Positions 17,442-25,860 of a stretch of DNA of 64,000 bases are shown here, piece by piece. The notes under the pieces are model-generated. The model was not told the origin of the DNA. It worked only from the letters and a program-made list of their open reading frames with translations, and did not search any database. Location of the stretch: NCBI RefSeq assembly GCF_028283705.1, contig NZ_JAPWKD010000032.1:186001-250000 (forward strand), written 5' to 3'. Source of the DNA: Pantoea sp. Lineage in GTDB: Bacteria > Pseudomonadota > Gammaproteobacteria > Enterobacterales > Enterobacteriaceae. A program made the position numbers and the translations under genes. Every line of letters starts with the position of its first letter. Position 1 is the first letter of the stretch.

Positions 17442-18673
17442 GCGTGGCTCCCGTAATGATCCCAGGCCGCCTGTAGCGCCGCCCCCTGTGTGGAACGGAA
17501 GCCCAGATGATTCAGCACCGCTTCCAGCGCCGTCAGGGTTTGCATCACGCAATCTTTGCGCGCGTTGTAGCCCATGGTCCCGATACGCCAAACCTTGCCG
17601 TGCAGCGGGCCAAACGAGGTACCAATCTCAATACCGAAATCCTCCAACACCCGCTTACGTACCTGATCGCCGTTCACGCCCTGCGGGATCACCACACCCA
17701 GCACGTTATTCATCTTATGTTGCAGGTCACCAAAGGTTTCCAGACCCATGCCCTGAATACCTTTCAGCAGCGCATCGCCATGCAGCTTATGACGGGCGAT
17801 ACCGTTATCCAGCCCTTCCTGCATGATCAGACGCGCGCACTCACGCGCACCAAACAACGCCGTGGTGGCTTCGGTATGGTGGTTCAGACGCTCCGGGCCC
17901 CAGTAATCCATGACCATGCCGAGATCGAAGTAGTTGGAGTAGATCATCTCGTCCTCGCCGTCCTGATGATCGGCGGTACGGATCCCCTCTTCCACACATT
18001 TACGTTTGCGGATCACCGCTTCCATCTGCGGGCTAAGGGTAATGGGTGACGTACCCGACGGACCGCCGAGGCATTTCTGCATCCCCGCCGAAACCGCATC
18101 CAGCCCCCAGGCATCGGTTTCCAGCGCGTTACCACCGAGGGAGGCGGTGGCATCGGTGTAGAACAACACGCCATATTTCTGGCAAATGGCACCCAGCTCA
18201 GCCAGCGGTTGCAGCATGGTGGTAGAGGTATCACCCTGCACAGTCAGCAGCAGGCGCGGCTTGATACGCTTGATGGCATCTTCGATCTGATCCGGCGTAA
18301 ACACCTCGCCCCACGGCACCTCAATGGTGTGCACTTCCGCACGGCAGCGGCGGGCAATTTCACACAGCAGATGACCAAAACGACCGAATACCGGCACCAG
18401 CACTTTGTCGCCCGGACGGATCGCCGACAGCAGAATCGCTTCGATCCCGGCGCGTGAGGTGCCGTCGATCAACATGGTCCAGCGGTTTTCGGTACGGAAT
18501 ACGCCGCGATACAGCGCCATCACCTCATTCATATAATTCGTCATCGCCGGGTCGTATTGACCAATCAGCTGTGTAGACATCGCGCGCAGTACGCGCGGAT
18601 CAGCGTTGATCGGCCCCGGCCCCATCAGCAGGCGTTGCGGTGGATTGATTTGCGGAAACTGCGCGATGTCCAT
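17438..18673 (-). CDS. hpxJ: Ureidoglycine-type aminotransferase (HpxJ/PucG family)
   Basis: Class V PLP aminotransferase of 411 residues in the alanine-glyoxylate/PucG group. PucG-type enzymes transaminate (S)-ureidoglycine with glyoxylate, giving oxalurate and glycine. The PLP pocket is seen in LLTVQGDTSTTMLQPL, LFYTDATASLGG and the Lys of AGMQKCLGGPSG. It starts MDIAQFPQINPP with AAGGA upstream and is coupled by overlap to hpxK. Its likely product, oxalurate, links this operon to the neighbouring hpxWXYZ genes. The amino acceptor is inferred. Confidence 0.87.
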   Translation of the reverse strand: MDIAQFPQINPPQRLLMGPGPINADPRVLRAMSTQLIGQYDPAMTNYMNEVMALYRGVFRTENRWTMLIDGTSRAGIEAILLSAIRPGDKVLVPVFGRFGHLLCEIARRCRAEVHTIEVPWGEVFTPDQIEDAIKRIKPRLLLTVQGDTSTTMLQPLAELGAICQKYGVLFYTDATASLGGNALETDAWGLDAVSAGMQKCLGGPSGTSPITLSPQMEAVIRKRKCVEEGIRTADHQDGEDEMIYSNYFDLGMVMDYWGPERLNHHTEATTALFGARECARLIMQEGLDNGIARHKLHGDALLKGIQGMGLETFGDLQHKMNNVLGVVIPQGVNGDQVRKRVLEDFGIEIGTSFGPLHGKVWRIGTMGYNARKDCVMQTLTALEAVLNHLGFRSTQGAALQAAWDHYGSHA

Positions 18674-18694
18674 GATGAATTCCTTGTTATTGGC

Positions 18695-19426
18695 TTAGAG
18701 ACGAACCGTCGAGATAAATTGTTTCAGTTCCGCTGTTTGCGGATTGGAGAACAGCGTTTTGCTGTCACCCTGTTCCCAGACGCGTCCCTGATGCATAAAG
18801 ACCACACGATCGCCCACGTCGCGGGCGAAGTTCATTTCATGTGTCACGAGAATCAGCGTCATACCCTCAGCCGCCAGTTGCTCCAGCACCTTCAGCACTT
18901 CGCCTACCAGCTCAGGGTCAAGCGCCGAGGTGATCTCGTCACAAAGTAATACTTTGGGCTGCATCGCCAGCGCACGGGCAATCGCCACGCGCTGCTGCTG
19001 ACCGCCCGAAAGATTGGCCGGGTAATAGTCGAGGCGCTCACCGAGGCCAACTTTTTCCAGCATCTGTTTTGCCAGTTCCCGGCACTCCGCCTCGCTCTTT
19101 TTCAGCACGCGACGCGGTGCCAGCATGACATTTTCCAGCGCCGTCATATGCGGGAACAGGTTGAAGCTCTGAAACACCATGCCGACCGAACGGCTGATGT
19201 CACGCGCCTGGGATTCCCGATCGGTAATGGTCATGCCGCCAAGTTTGATGCTGCCTTCCTGATAGCCTTCCAGCCCGTTCATACAGCGCAGCAAGGTACT
19301 TTTACCCGATCCGCTGCGGCCGATGATGGAGATCACCTCGCCCATTTCGATATCGAGATCGACCCCTTTCAACACATGGTTGTCGCCGTAGTACTTCTGT
19401 ACCTGATTAATGGTGATGAGCGGCAT
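18695..19426 (-). CDS. Amino-acid-type ABC transporter ATPase
   Basis: ATPase of 243 residues of the GlnQ/ArtP (polar amino acid) class: Walker A GRSGSGKST, Q-loop VFQSFNLFPHM, signature LSGGQQQR, Walker B VLLCDEITSALDP, H-loop VTHEMNFA. It overlaps the permease gene upstream by 20 bases and precedes hpxJ by 21, inside one operon with the ureide enzymes. The solute is therefore more likely a ureide or related nitrogen compound than a common amino acid, but this is inference. Confidence 0.92.
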   Translation of the reverse strand: MPLITINQVQKYYGDNHVLKGVDLDIEMGEVISIIGRSGSGKSTLLRCMNGLEGYQEGSIKLGGMTITDRESQARDISRSVGMVFQSFNLFPHMTALENVMLAPRRVLKKSEAECRELAKQMLEKVGLGERLDYYPANLSGGQQQRVAIARALAMQPKVLLCDEITSALDPELVGEVLKVLEQLAAEGMTLILVTHEMNFARDVGDRVVFMHQGRVWEQGDSKTLFSNPQTAELKQFISTVRL

Positions 19427-20063
19427 TGAATTTTTTCTCCAGGTACTGGCTGTAGCGAGACAGCGGATAACACATCAGGAAGTAACCCAACGCCACCAGG
19501 CCAAATACCTTAAACGGCTGATAAGTCACATTGGTCAAAATGGTGCCGGCCTTGGTCAGCTCGACAAAACCGATGATGGACGCCAGCGCCGTGCCTTTAA
19601 TCACCTGCACGGCAAAGCCGACGGTCGGCGCGATAGCAATGCGGATCGCCTGCGGAGCAATCACGCGGTACAACGTCTGGCCGAAAGTCAGGCCGAGGCA
19701 GCGCGACGCTTCCCACTGGCCTTTCGGTAACGCACGGATGCTACCGTGCCAGATATCCACCAGAAACGCGCTGGTGTAGAGCGTCAACGCCAGTGAGGCG
19801 GCGGTCCAGGGGGCAACGTCGATACCGAACAACCCGACGCCAAAGAACGCCAGAAACAGCTGCATCAGCAGTGGCGTGCCCTGAAACAATTCGGTGTAAC
19901 CACGGATCAACCGCATCAGCCACGGTTTACGCAGCAGGCGCAAAAACAGCAGCGGCAGGGTCACCAGCGTGCCACCAAAGAAGGCCACCAGCGACAGCAA
20001 AATCGTCCAGCGCGCCGCCAGCAGCAGGTTGCGCAGGATGTCCCAGTCGGTAAAGGTCGTCAT
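19407..20063 (-). CDS. Amino-acid-type ABC transporter permease 2
   Basis: Inner-membrane permease of 218 residues of the HisMQ/GlnP family with the EAA-type loop LPKGQWEASRCLGLTFGQTLYRVIAPQA. The start at 20063 (MTTFTDWDILRN) overlaps the stop of the other permease by four bases, which supports it over a longer frame to 20084. It pairs with the next gene as a permease heterodimer. Confidence 0.92.
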   Translation of the reverse strand: MTTFTDWDILRNLLLAARWTILLSLVAFFGGTLVTLPLLFLRLLRKPWLMRLIRGYTELFQGTPLLMQLFLAFFGVGLFGIDVAPWTAASLALTLYTSAFLVDIWHGSIRALPKGQWEASRCLGLTFGQTLYRVIAPQAIRIAIAPTVGFAVQVIKGTALASIIGFVELTKAGTILTNVTYQPFKVFGLVALGYFLMCYPLSRYSQYLEKKFNAAHHH

Positions 20064-20728
20064 GATGGCAGCGCTCCAAACCATTTACGTCCCACTGCCA
20101 GCAGCAGCTGACGCATGGCAATCGACAACGCCAGGTAAATCAACGTGGTCACCAGATAGACTTCAAAACTCAAAAAGGTTCGCGACTGAATCAGGTTGGC
20201 GGCGAAGGTCAGTTCCTCATAGGAGACCTGCGACACCACTGACGATCCCAGCATCACGATGATGCACTGGCTGACCAGTGCCGGATAAATACGTTGCAAG
20301 GAGGGCGGTAACACCACGCGCAGAAACGTCTGGCTGCGGGTCAGGCCGAGCACTCGTCCAGCCTCCCATTGCCCTTTCGGCGTCACCTGGATACCGGCAC
20401 GGATGATTTCAGTGCTGTAGGCACCGAGGTTAATCAGCATCGCCAACAGCGCTGCTTCGCCCGCCGTCAGTTTCAGACCAAGATTGGGCAAACCAAAGAC
20501 GATAAAAAACAGCTGCACCACAAACGGGGTGTTGCGAATCAGCTCGACATAAACGCCCCAGATACGGCTCAGCCAGCTGGGTTTGCCGCTGCGCAGTGCC
20601 GCACCAAGGATACCGAGCGACACGCCCCCTACGGTCGCCAGTACCGTCAGCTGGATGGTGACCCACAGCCCCGCCAGCAGCTCCGGCCAATGCGGCCAGA
20701 GTGCAGCAAAGTTAAGTTGCCCAATCAT
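20060..20728 (-). CDS. Amino-acid-type ABC transporter permease 1
   Basis: HisMQ-family inner-membrane permease of 222 residues. The EAA loop VTPKGQWEAGRVLGLTRSQTFLRVVLPPS is well conserved, and LRSGKPSWLSRIWGVYVELIRNTPFVVQL is typical of the family. It lies between the binding-protein gene (12-base gap) and its partner permease (4-base overlap) in the ureide operon. Confidence 0.92.
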   Translation of the reverse strand: MIGQLNFAALWPHWPELLAGLWVTIQLTVLATVGGVSLGILGAALRSGKPSWLSRIWGVYVELIRNTPFVVQLFFIVFGLPNLGLKLTAGEAALLAMLINLGAYSTEIIRAGIQVTPKGQWEAGRVLGLTRSQTFLRVVLPPSLQRIYPALVSQCIIVMLGSSVVSQVSYEELTFAANLIQSRTFLSFEVYLVTTLIYLALSIAMRQLLLAVGRKWFGALPS

Positions 20729-20740
20729 TGGCTGTCCTTC

Positions 20741-21526
20741 TTATGCGCCGAGGTTGGCCGGCAGTGGCGCTTTCAGCCACTCTTCGGACAACTTGTTCAG
20801 GGTGCCGTCTTTAATGCCCTGCTCGATCAACGCATTCACTTTATCTTTCAGCGCAGGCTCGTCCTTTTTCAGACCGATAAAGCACGGGGAATCTTTCAGC
20901 ATGAACTGCGCGACCGGAGCCTTGGCCGGGTTTTGACGCGCAATCGCCGCCACGACCAGGTTGCCTGTGGCGATAAACTGCACCTGACCAGACAGATAAG
21001 CCGACAGCGTGGTGTTGTTATCTTCGTAACGTTTCACCTCGGCGTCTTTCGGTGCGATGCCGGTCAGTACCATATCCTCGACTGCACCACGGGTAACGCC
21101 GATGGATTTACCGCTCAGAGCCGCTGCATCTTTGATTTCTTCGCCTTTCGGACCAAACACACCCAGGAAGAACGGCGCGTAAGCACGGCTAAAGTCGATC
21201 ACTTTTTCACGTTCGGCATTTTTCCCCATGCTGGAGATCACCAGATCGACCTTATCGGTTTGCAGATACGGCACGCGGTTAGCACTGGAGACAGGCACCA
21301 GCTGCAACTTCAGTTTCATCTCTTTGGCGAGATACTTCGCCATGTCGATATCATAGCCCTGCGGCTGTAAATCGGTGCCGACGGAACCAAACGGCGGGAA
21401 GTCCTGCGGTACGGCAATGCGGATAACACCGCGTTTCTGGATGTCCTGCAGCTGATCGGCCATCGCGCTACCGACCTGCGCCATCATTAACGCAGCGCCT
21501 GCCACTGCCATTAAAACTTTTTTCAT
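20741..21526 (-). CDS. Periplasmic binding protein of the ureide-operon importer
   Basis: Amino-acid-type (SBP_bac_3) binding protein, 261 residues. It starts MKKVLMAVAG with a Sec signal peptide (probable cleavage after GSAMA, residue 23). The mature protein opens QDIQKRGVIRIAVPQDFPPFG, contains YDIDMAKYLAKEM and SSMGKNAEREKVIDFSRAY, and ends in the lobe-closing segment LNKLSEEWLK. The start at 21526 has GGGGTG upstream; the open frame to 21688 runs into the promoter. It is the first gene of an eight-gene operon ending in uraH, preceded by a sigma-54-type promoter. Ligand unknown. Confidence 0.92.
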   Translation of the reverse strand: MKKVLMAVAGAALMMAQVGSAMADQLQDIQKRGVIRIAVPQDFPPFGSVGTDLQPQGYDIDMAKYLAKEMKLKLQLVPVSSANRVPYLQTDKVDLVISSMGKNAEREKVIDFSRAYAPFFLGVFGPKGEEIKDAAALSGKSIGVTRGAVEDMVLTGIAPKDAEVKRYEDNNTTLSAYLSGQVQFIATGNLVVAAIARQNPAKAPVAQFMLKDSPCFIGLKKDEPALKDKVNALIEQGIKDGTLNKLSEEWLKAPLPANLGA

Positions 21527-21577
21527 TATGCACCCCGGTGAGTTTACGTGAAACAAAAGATTCTTGATGAATCGTTC

Positions 21578-21594
21578 TGCAACTAATGTGCCAA
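21578..21594 (-). promoter_or_regulatory. Sigma-54 promoter of the eight-gene ureide operon
   Basis: On the minus strand the sequence TGGCACATTAGTTGCA matches the -24/-12 consensus (TGGCAC, five bases, TTGCA) at every defined position. It lies about 50 bases before the binding-protein start. RpoN promoters need an activator; a candidate NtrC site lies at 21700-21717. Confidence 0.8.
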
Positions 21595-21686
21595 CCGAAA
21601 CAAAAAGAACACTTCCAAGAAAAATCAGGGTTGCAGCTTTATCAGGGTGAAAAAAACCGGCGCAGCGTCGGGACGTTAAAGCGATC

Positions 21687-21705
21687 AAAAAAGGTGCAAA
21701 GCACC
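21687..21705 (-). terminator. Probable terminator of hpxU, overlapping the NtrC-like site
   Basis: On the minus strand GGTGC, a TTT loop and GCACC are followed by TTTTTT, 14 bases past the hpxU stop. The stem is only five base pairs, and half of it is shared with the NtrC-like palindrome, so the hairpin could be incidental. Confidence 0.5.
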
Positions 21706-21717
21706 AAAACGGTGCCC
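21700..21717. promoter_or_regulatory. NtrC-like enhancer site
   Basis: AGCACCAAAACGGTGCCC has the GCAC-N6/7-GGTGC dyad of NtrC sites such as those before glnA in enteric bacteria. Its centre is about 140 bases upstream of the expected start from the sigma-54 promoter at 21578, a normal enhancer distance. Only one copy was seen. Confidence 0.65.
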
Positions 21718-21718
21718 T

Positions 21719-22561
21719 TTAACGGTGTTCCAGCTCATCCAGATGCTGGTAGAGGTCGGCGATTTGATGGATACGCTGTCGACCTTGCGACAACATTTCA
21801 TGCAACAGGGCATTAGCCAGCAGATTCACCAGACTCATGGCGGAGGCATAGCTGTCGAAGGCGGAGACGCTGTCGAGCGGTGCACACAGTTGCCAGCGCG
21901 CCAGGGTAAGCACGCCCTGCGCCTGCGGTTCACACAGCGCCAGCACCGGGATATTACTTTGTTGTAGCTGCTGCATCAGCGGGCGGAGGATGCGGGGCCG
22001 ACGGCGAAACGCCATCACCACCACCACATCTTCCGGGGTGATATCCACCAGCTCCTCACCCAGCGTCTGGCCGGGTTGCGGCAGCACATGGACCTGAGGA
22101 CGCGCCTGCATCAGCTGCTGGCGCAGATGCAGCGCTACCGGATAGGCATTACGCATGCCGACGATAAACAGCCGTTTCGCCTGTGCCAGCGCCTGAATCA
22201 CCTCGCCAAACTGCTGCGGATCAATGCTGTTGACCCACTGCGTCAGGTTCGCCATCTCCTGCTTGTAATGACGCGACAGCAGCGTATTGCCCTGCACTGC
22301 ATCGCGGTTGTCCGTCAGGGGCATACCGCTCTGGCGCAGCGTGCGCAGCTCATCACGCATGTCTTTGTATTTTTCGTAGCCAAGGCGCTTGAACAGGCGG
22401 CTCACCGTCGCTTTTGACACACCACTCAGCCGCGCCAGTTCCGCGCTGTTATAGCTGATCAGGTCGTCAAAATGATCAAAGACAAAATCGGCAATGCGCT
22501 GCTCCTGCGGCGACAGTTGCGGATAGTGGCTACGGAGGCGTTCATCTAACTGTTTCATCAT
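21719..22561 (-). CDS. hpxU: RpiR/MurR-family regulator (HpxU-like)
   Basis: Transcription regulator of 280 residues. The N-terminal domain has a helix-turn-helix (LARLSGVSKATVSRLFKRLGYEKY, about residues 45-68), and a SIS sugar/ligand domain spans roughly residues 120-245 with LFIVGMRNAYPVALHLRQQLM. The start is taken at the first of two adjoining ATGs after AGGAC; the frame to 22609 has no support. It lies between the two ureide transcription units and is divergent from hpxW, so it probably controls one or both. The hpxU name follows Klebsiella-type loci as I recall them; its effector is unknown. Confidence 0.8.
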   Translation of the reverse strand: MMKQLDERLRSHYPQLSPQEQRIADFVFDHFDDLISYNSAELARLSGVSKATVSRLFKRLGYEKYKDMRDELRTLRQSGMPLTDNRDAVQGNTLLSRHYKQEMANLTQWVNSIDPQQFGEVIQALAQAKRLFIVGMRNAYPVALHLRQQLMQARPQVHVLPQPGQTLGEELVDITPEDVVVVMAFRRRPRILRPLMQQLQQSNIPVLALCEPQAQGVLTLARWQLCAPLDSVSAFDSYASAMSLVNLLANALLHEMLSQGRQRIHQIADLYQHLDELEHR

Positions 22562-22629
22562 TCGTCCTGTAACTTTCGTTTCATCACAAGCTAGCATAAA
22601 TCGATCCACAATGGTTTTCCTGCCAAAAC

Positions 22630-22645
22630 TGGAACAGCTCTTGCT
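22630..22645 (+). promoter_or_regulatory. Sigma-54-like promoter of hpxW
   Basis: TGGAACAGCTCTTGCT matches TGGCAC-N5-TTGCW with one mismatch and keeps the GG-N10-GC spacing. It lies 35 bases before the hpxW start codon. No NtrC-like site was found close upstream. Confidence 0.6.
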
Positions 22646-22680
22646 ATAACTTCCCCACGTACCCGAAAAATGAGTTCACT

Positions 22681-24267
22681 ATGATACAGAGCAATATGGC
22701 GCCATTAGGCATGGCCGTAACCCCGCACCATCTCGCCAGCGAAAGCGCCTTAGCGGTGCTGCGCGAAGGTGGCAACGCCATTGAAGCCATGGTCGCGGCT
22801 GCCGCCACTATCGCCGTGGTCTACCCGCATATGAACGGGCTGGGCGGTGACGGCTTCTGGCTGATTGTGCCGCCGGGTGGCGATCCCATCGCTATCGATG
22901 CCAGCGGTGCTGCCGGTTCACTGGCGCACTTCGATTTTTATCACGGCGCAACAAAAATTCCACATCGCGGACCGAAAGCGGCGCTCACCGTGGCAGGCAC
23001 TGTCAGCGGCTGGCAGGAAGCCCTGGCTTATTCTGCCGAGCTGGGAGCCACAGCATTGCCGCTGCCACGCCTGCTGCGTGACGCTATCCGCTATGCGGCT
23101 GACGGCATTCCCGTCACAGACTCGCAGGCCGCCGCAACCGCCGCTAAACGCCATGAATTGCAGGATCAGCCGGGGTTTGCTGCCACCTTTTTGCCCGATG
23201 GCGAAGTGCCTGCGGCAGGTAGCCGTTTCACCCAACCGGCTCTGGCCAATACCCTCAGCCTGCTGTGCGAGCAGGGATTAGACAGTTTTTATCGCGGTGA
23301 ACTGGCGCATCATCTGGCACGGGAAATGTCGGCACTCGGCATGCCGGTCACCCTCGAAGATCTGCAACGCCAGCAGGCACGCCGCTGCACGCCGCTGCAT
23401 CTGGCGCACAGCGAAGGCGATATCTGGAACATGACGCCACCCACCCAAGGGCTGGTGTCGCTGGCGATTCTGGGCATTACCGACCAGCTCAATATGGCGG
23501 ATGCCGATGAAACGCAGACCGTGCATCGCATCGTTGAAGCCACCAAGAAAGCCTTTGCCCTGCGCGATCAACATATTACCGATCCGCGCCATATCGACAT
23601 TGATGTGCAAAGCCTGCTGGATGCTGATCATCTTGCTGGCCTGGCCGCGCAGATTGATGATGCCAATGCCGCCCCGTGGGGCACCGGTAAAGGTCCAGGA
23701 GATACCGTGTGGATGGGGGTGATGGACAGCAGCGGGCTGGCGGTCTCCTTTATCCAGAGCATTTATCACGAATTTGGCAGTGGCGTGGTCCTGCCAGGCA
23801 CCGGTATCACCTGGCAAAACCGTGGCGCGGCCTTCAGTTTGCAGCCCGGCCACCTGTTGGCGCTGGCACCCGGCAAACAACCGTTCCACACCCTTAACCC
23901 GGCGGCGGCACGCCTGAAAGATGGCCGCACCATGGTGTATGGCTCGATGGGCGGCGACGGTCAGCCACAGACCCAGGCGGCGATTTTTACCCGCCATGTT
24001 ATCCAGGGATTACCGTTGCAACAGGCGGTGAGCTCGCCGCGCTGGCTGCTGGGCCGCACCTGGGGCCAATCCTCTGACTCCCTCAAGCTGGAAGCGCGTG
24101 TGGCACCGGAAACGGTACAGCAGTTGCGCGCACTGGGTCATGAAGTGGAGCTGTTACCTGATTTTAGCGAGGTGGTCGGCCATGCTGGTGCCATCGTTCG
24201 CCATAACAACGGCATGCTGGAAGGCGCGTTTGATCCGCGCAGCAACGGCAGCGCCGCTGGTTTCTAA
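22681..24267 (+). CDS. hpxW: Oxamate amidohydrolase (gamma-glutamyltranspeptidase family)
   Basis: Ntn-hydrolase of 528 residues with the gamma-glutamyltranspeptidase fold. Klebsiella HpxW of this family hydrolyses oxamate to oxalate and ammonia. Self-cleavage is expected before the catalytic Thr in GPGDTVWMGVMDSSG, here Thr342, giving large and small subunits. The C-terminal half has NPAAARLKDGRTMVYGSMGGDGQPQTQ, the family oxyanion/substrate block. No signal peptide is visible, unlike periplasmic Ggt. It is first in hpxW-X-Y-Z; the ribosome site before ATG 22681 is weak. Confidence 0.87.
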   Translation: MIQSNMAPLGMAVTPHHLASESALAVLREGGNAIEAMVAAAATIAVVYPHMNGLGGDGFWLIVPPGGDPIAIDASGAAGSLAHFDFYHGATKIPHRGPKAALTVAGTVSGWQEALAYSAELGATALPLPRLLRDAIRYAADGIPVTDSQAAATAAKRHELQDQPGFAATFLPDGEVPAAGSRFTQPALANTLSLLCEQGLDSFYRGELAHHLAREMSALGMPVTLEDLQRQQARRCTPLHLAHSEGDIWNMTPPTQGLVSLAILGITDQLNMADADETQTVHRIVEATKKAFALRDQHITDPRHIDIDVQSLLDADHLAGLAAQIDDANAAPWGTGKGPGDTVWMGVMDSSGLAVSFIQSIYHEFGSGVVLPGTGITWQNRGAAFSLQPGHLLALAPGKQPFHTLNPAAARLKDGRTMVYGSMGGDGQPQTQAAIFTRHVIQGLPLQQAVSSPRWLLGRTWGQSSDSLKLEARVAPETVQQLRALGHEVELLPDFSEVVGHAGAIVRHNNGMLEGAFDPRSNGSAAGF

Positions 24268-24278
24268 GGAGAATACTG

Positions 24279-24464
24279 ATGAGTGCACAACCGGACTGGG
24301 CCGCCTATATCGCCCAGATGGAACAGATTCTGGCGCTGGAGCTGGATGAGGCGCGCCGCGCCGAACTTTTGACCCAATTTAACCGCATTGCCGCGATGGC
24401 TGAACCGCTGATGGCTTATCCGCTCGACGATCGTCTGGAAGTGGCGGGAGTGTATAAGCTATGA
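24279..24464 (+). CDS. hpxX: HpxX small partner subunit (DUF4089/AtzG-like)
   Basis: Protein of 61 residues, mostly helical by composition. It resembles the small AtzG/GatC-like subunits that wrap around an amidase partner. AAGGAGAA precedes ATG 24279, and the end overlaps the amidase start by four bases, so the two are made together. Predicted role: stabilising subunit of HpxY, by analogy with AtzG-AtzE and GatC-GatA. It has no catalytic residues of its own. Confidence 0.8.
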   Translation: MSAQPDWAAYIAQMEQILALELDEARRAELLTQFNRIAAMAEPLMAYPLDDRLEVAGVYKL

Positions 24465-25858
24465 AACTTTCGGCCCTCTCAATCAGCGCGCTGCAACAGG
24501 CACTGAGCAACGGCGAGATTAGTGCGCGTGACATCGCCGAACACACGATAAGCGCGATTGAACAGCATAACCCGGCACTCAACGCCTGGACCGAAGTCAC
24601 CGGTCAGCGCATGCTGAAAGAAGCGGATCAGCTGGATGCACAACGCCAGCGCGGGGAAACCTTACCGGCGCTGGCGGGCATTCCCTATGCGGTGAAGAAC
24701 CTGTTTGACGTCGCCGGTCACAGTACCCTGGCCGGTGCCAGCCTGTTCAGTGAACGCCCGGCAGCGCGCGAAGATGCCTGGGCGGTGAGCAAGCTGCGAC
24801 AACAAGGGGCGCTGCTCTCCGGGATGCTGAATATGGATGCTTATGCCTACGGCTTCACCACCGAGAACACCCATTATGGCCCCACCCACAACCCGCGCGA
24901 TCTGACGCGGGTGGCGGGCGGTTCCTCAGGCGGATCGGCAGCCGCCGTCGCGGCCGGGCTGGTGCACTTCTCGCTCGGCAGCGATACCAACGGCTCGATT
25001 CGCGTCCCGGCTTCGCTGTGCGGCATTTTCGGCCTGAAGCCTACCTTTGGCCGTTTATCCCGCAGCGGCAGCCACCCGTTTGTCGCCAGCCTCGACCATA
25101 TCGGCCCCTTCGCGCGTTCTGTGGAAGATCTCAGCCTGGTGTATGACATTTTGCAGGGGGCTGACGCCAGCGATGCCTTTCAGGCCGCGCAACCGGTGAT
25201 GACGGCAAGCGACACACTGACGCAGGGATCGGCAGGGTTACGTTGTGGCGTGTTAGGCGGCTTCTTCTCCACCTGGTGCAATGATGATGCCCGAGCTGCG
25301 CTGGCCGTGGTGGCCAAAGCGCTGGCAGCCAACGATGAAGTCACGATGCCAGATGCTGAGATTGCCCGCTCTGCCGCCTTTATCCTCACAGCAGCGGAAG
25401 GAGGCAATCACTACCTGCCAAAACTGCGCGAGATGCCAGAACGTTTCGAACCGAACTCACGCGAACGCCTGCTGGCTGGTGCGATGCTGCCCTCCGCCTG
25501 GTACGTGCAGGCACAACGCTTCCGTCGTCATTTCCAGCAACAGATACTGCCGCTGTTTGAGCAGTTCGATGTGTTGATCGCCCCGGCAACGCCGTGCAGC
25601 GCGACCACCATCGGCCAGGAAACCATTCATATCAACGGCCAGCATCTGCCGACGCGCGCCAGTATGGGGATGCTGACTCAGCCGATCTCCTTCCTTGGCC
25701 TGCCGGTGTGTACCGTACCGCTGCCGACGGCGAGCGGCCTGCCGATTGGATTACAGCTGATCGCCGCACCGTTTAAAGAACACCTCGCATTGCGCGCCGC
25801 CTGGGCGTTGCAACAGCAAGGGCTTACTCTGCCGCAAACCACCCTGATGGACGCATAA
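24461..25858 (+). CDS. hpxY: Amidase-signature hydrolase HpxY (AtzE family)
   Basis: Amidase-signature enzyme of 465 residues. The Ser-cisSer-Lys triad is intact: Lys79 in PYAVKNLFDV, Ser155 in GGSSGGSAA and Ser179 in SDTNGSIRVPA, with the spacing (76 and 24) of the family. AtzE, its closest named relative in type, deaminates 1-carboxybiuret. Oxalurate has the same terminal carbamoyl group, so oxalurate is the likely substrate here; that is inference. It overlaps hpxX by four bases and is followed two bases later by hpxZ. Confidence 0.85.
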   Translation: MKLSALSISALQQALSNGEISARDIAEHTISAIEQHNPALNAWTEVTGQRMLKEADQLDAQRQRGETLPALAGIPYAVKNLFDVAGHSTLAGASLFSERPAAREDAWAVSKLRQQGALLSGMLNMDAYAYGFTTENTHYGPTHNPRDLTRVAGGSSGGSAAAVAAGLVHFSLGSDTNGSIRVPASLCGIFGLKPTFGRLSRSGSHPFVASLDHIGPFARSVEDLSLVYDILQGADASDAFQAAQPVMTASDTLTQGSAGLRCGVLGGFFSTWCNDDARAALAVVAKALAANDEVTMPDAEIARSAAFILTAAEGGNHYLPKLREMPERFEPNSRERLLAGAMLPSAWYVQAQRFRRHFQQQILPLFEQFDVLIAPATPCSATTIGQETIHINGQHLPTRASMGMLTQPISFLGLPVCTVPLPTASGLPIGLQLIAAPFKEHLALRAAWALQQQGLTLPQTTLMDA

Positions 25859-25860
25859 GC

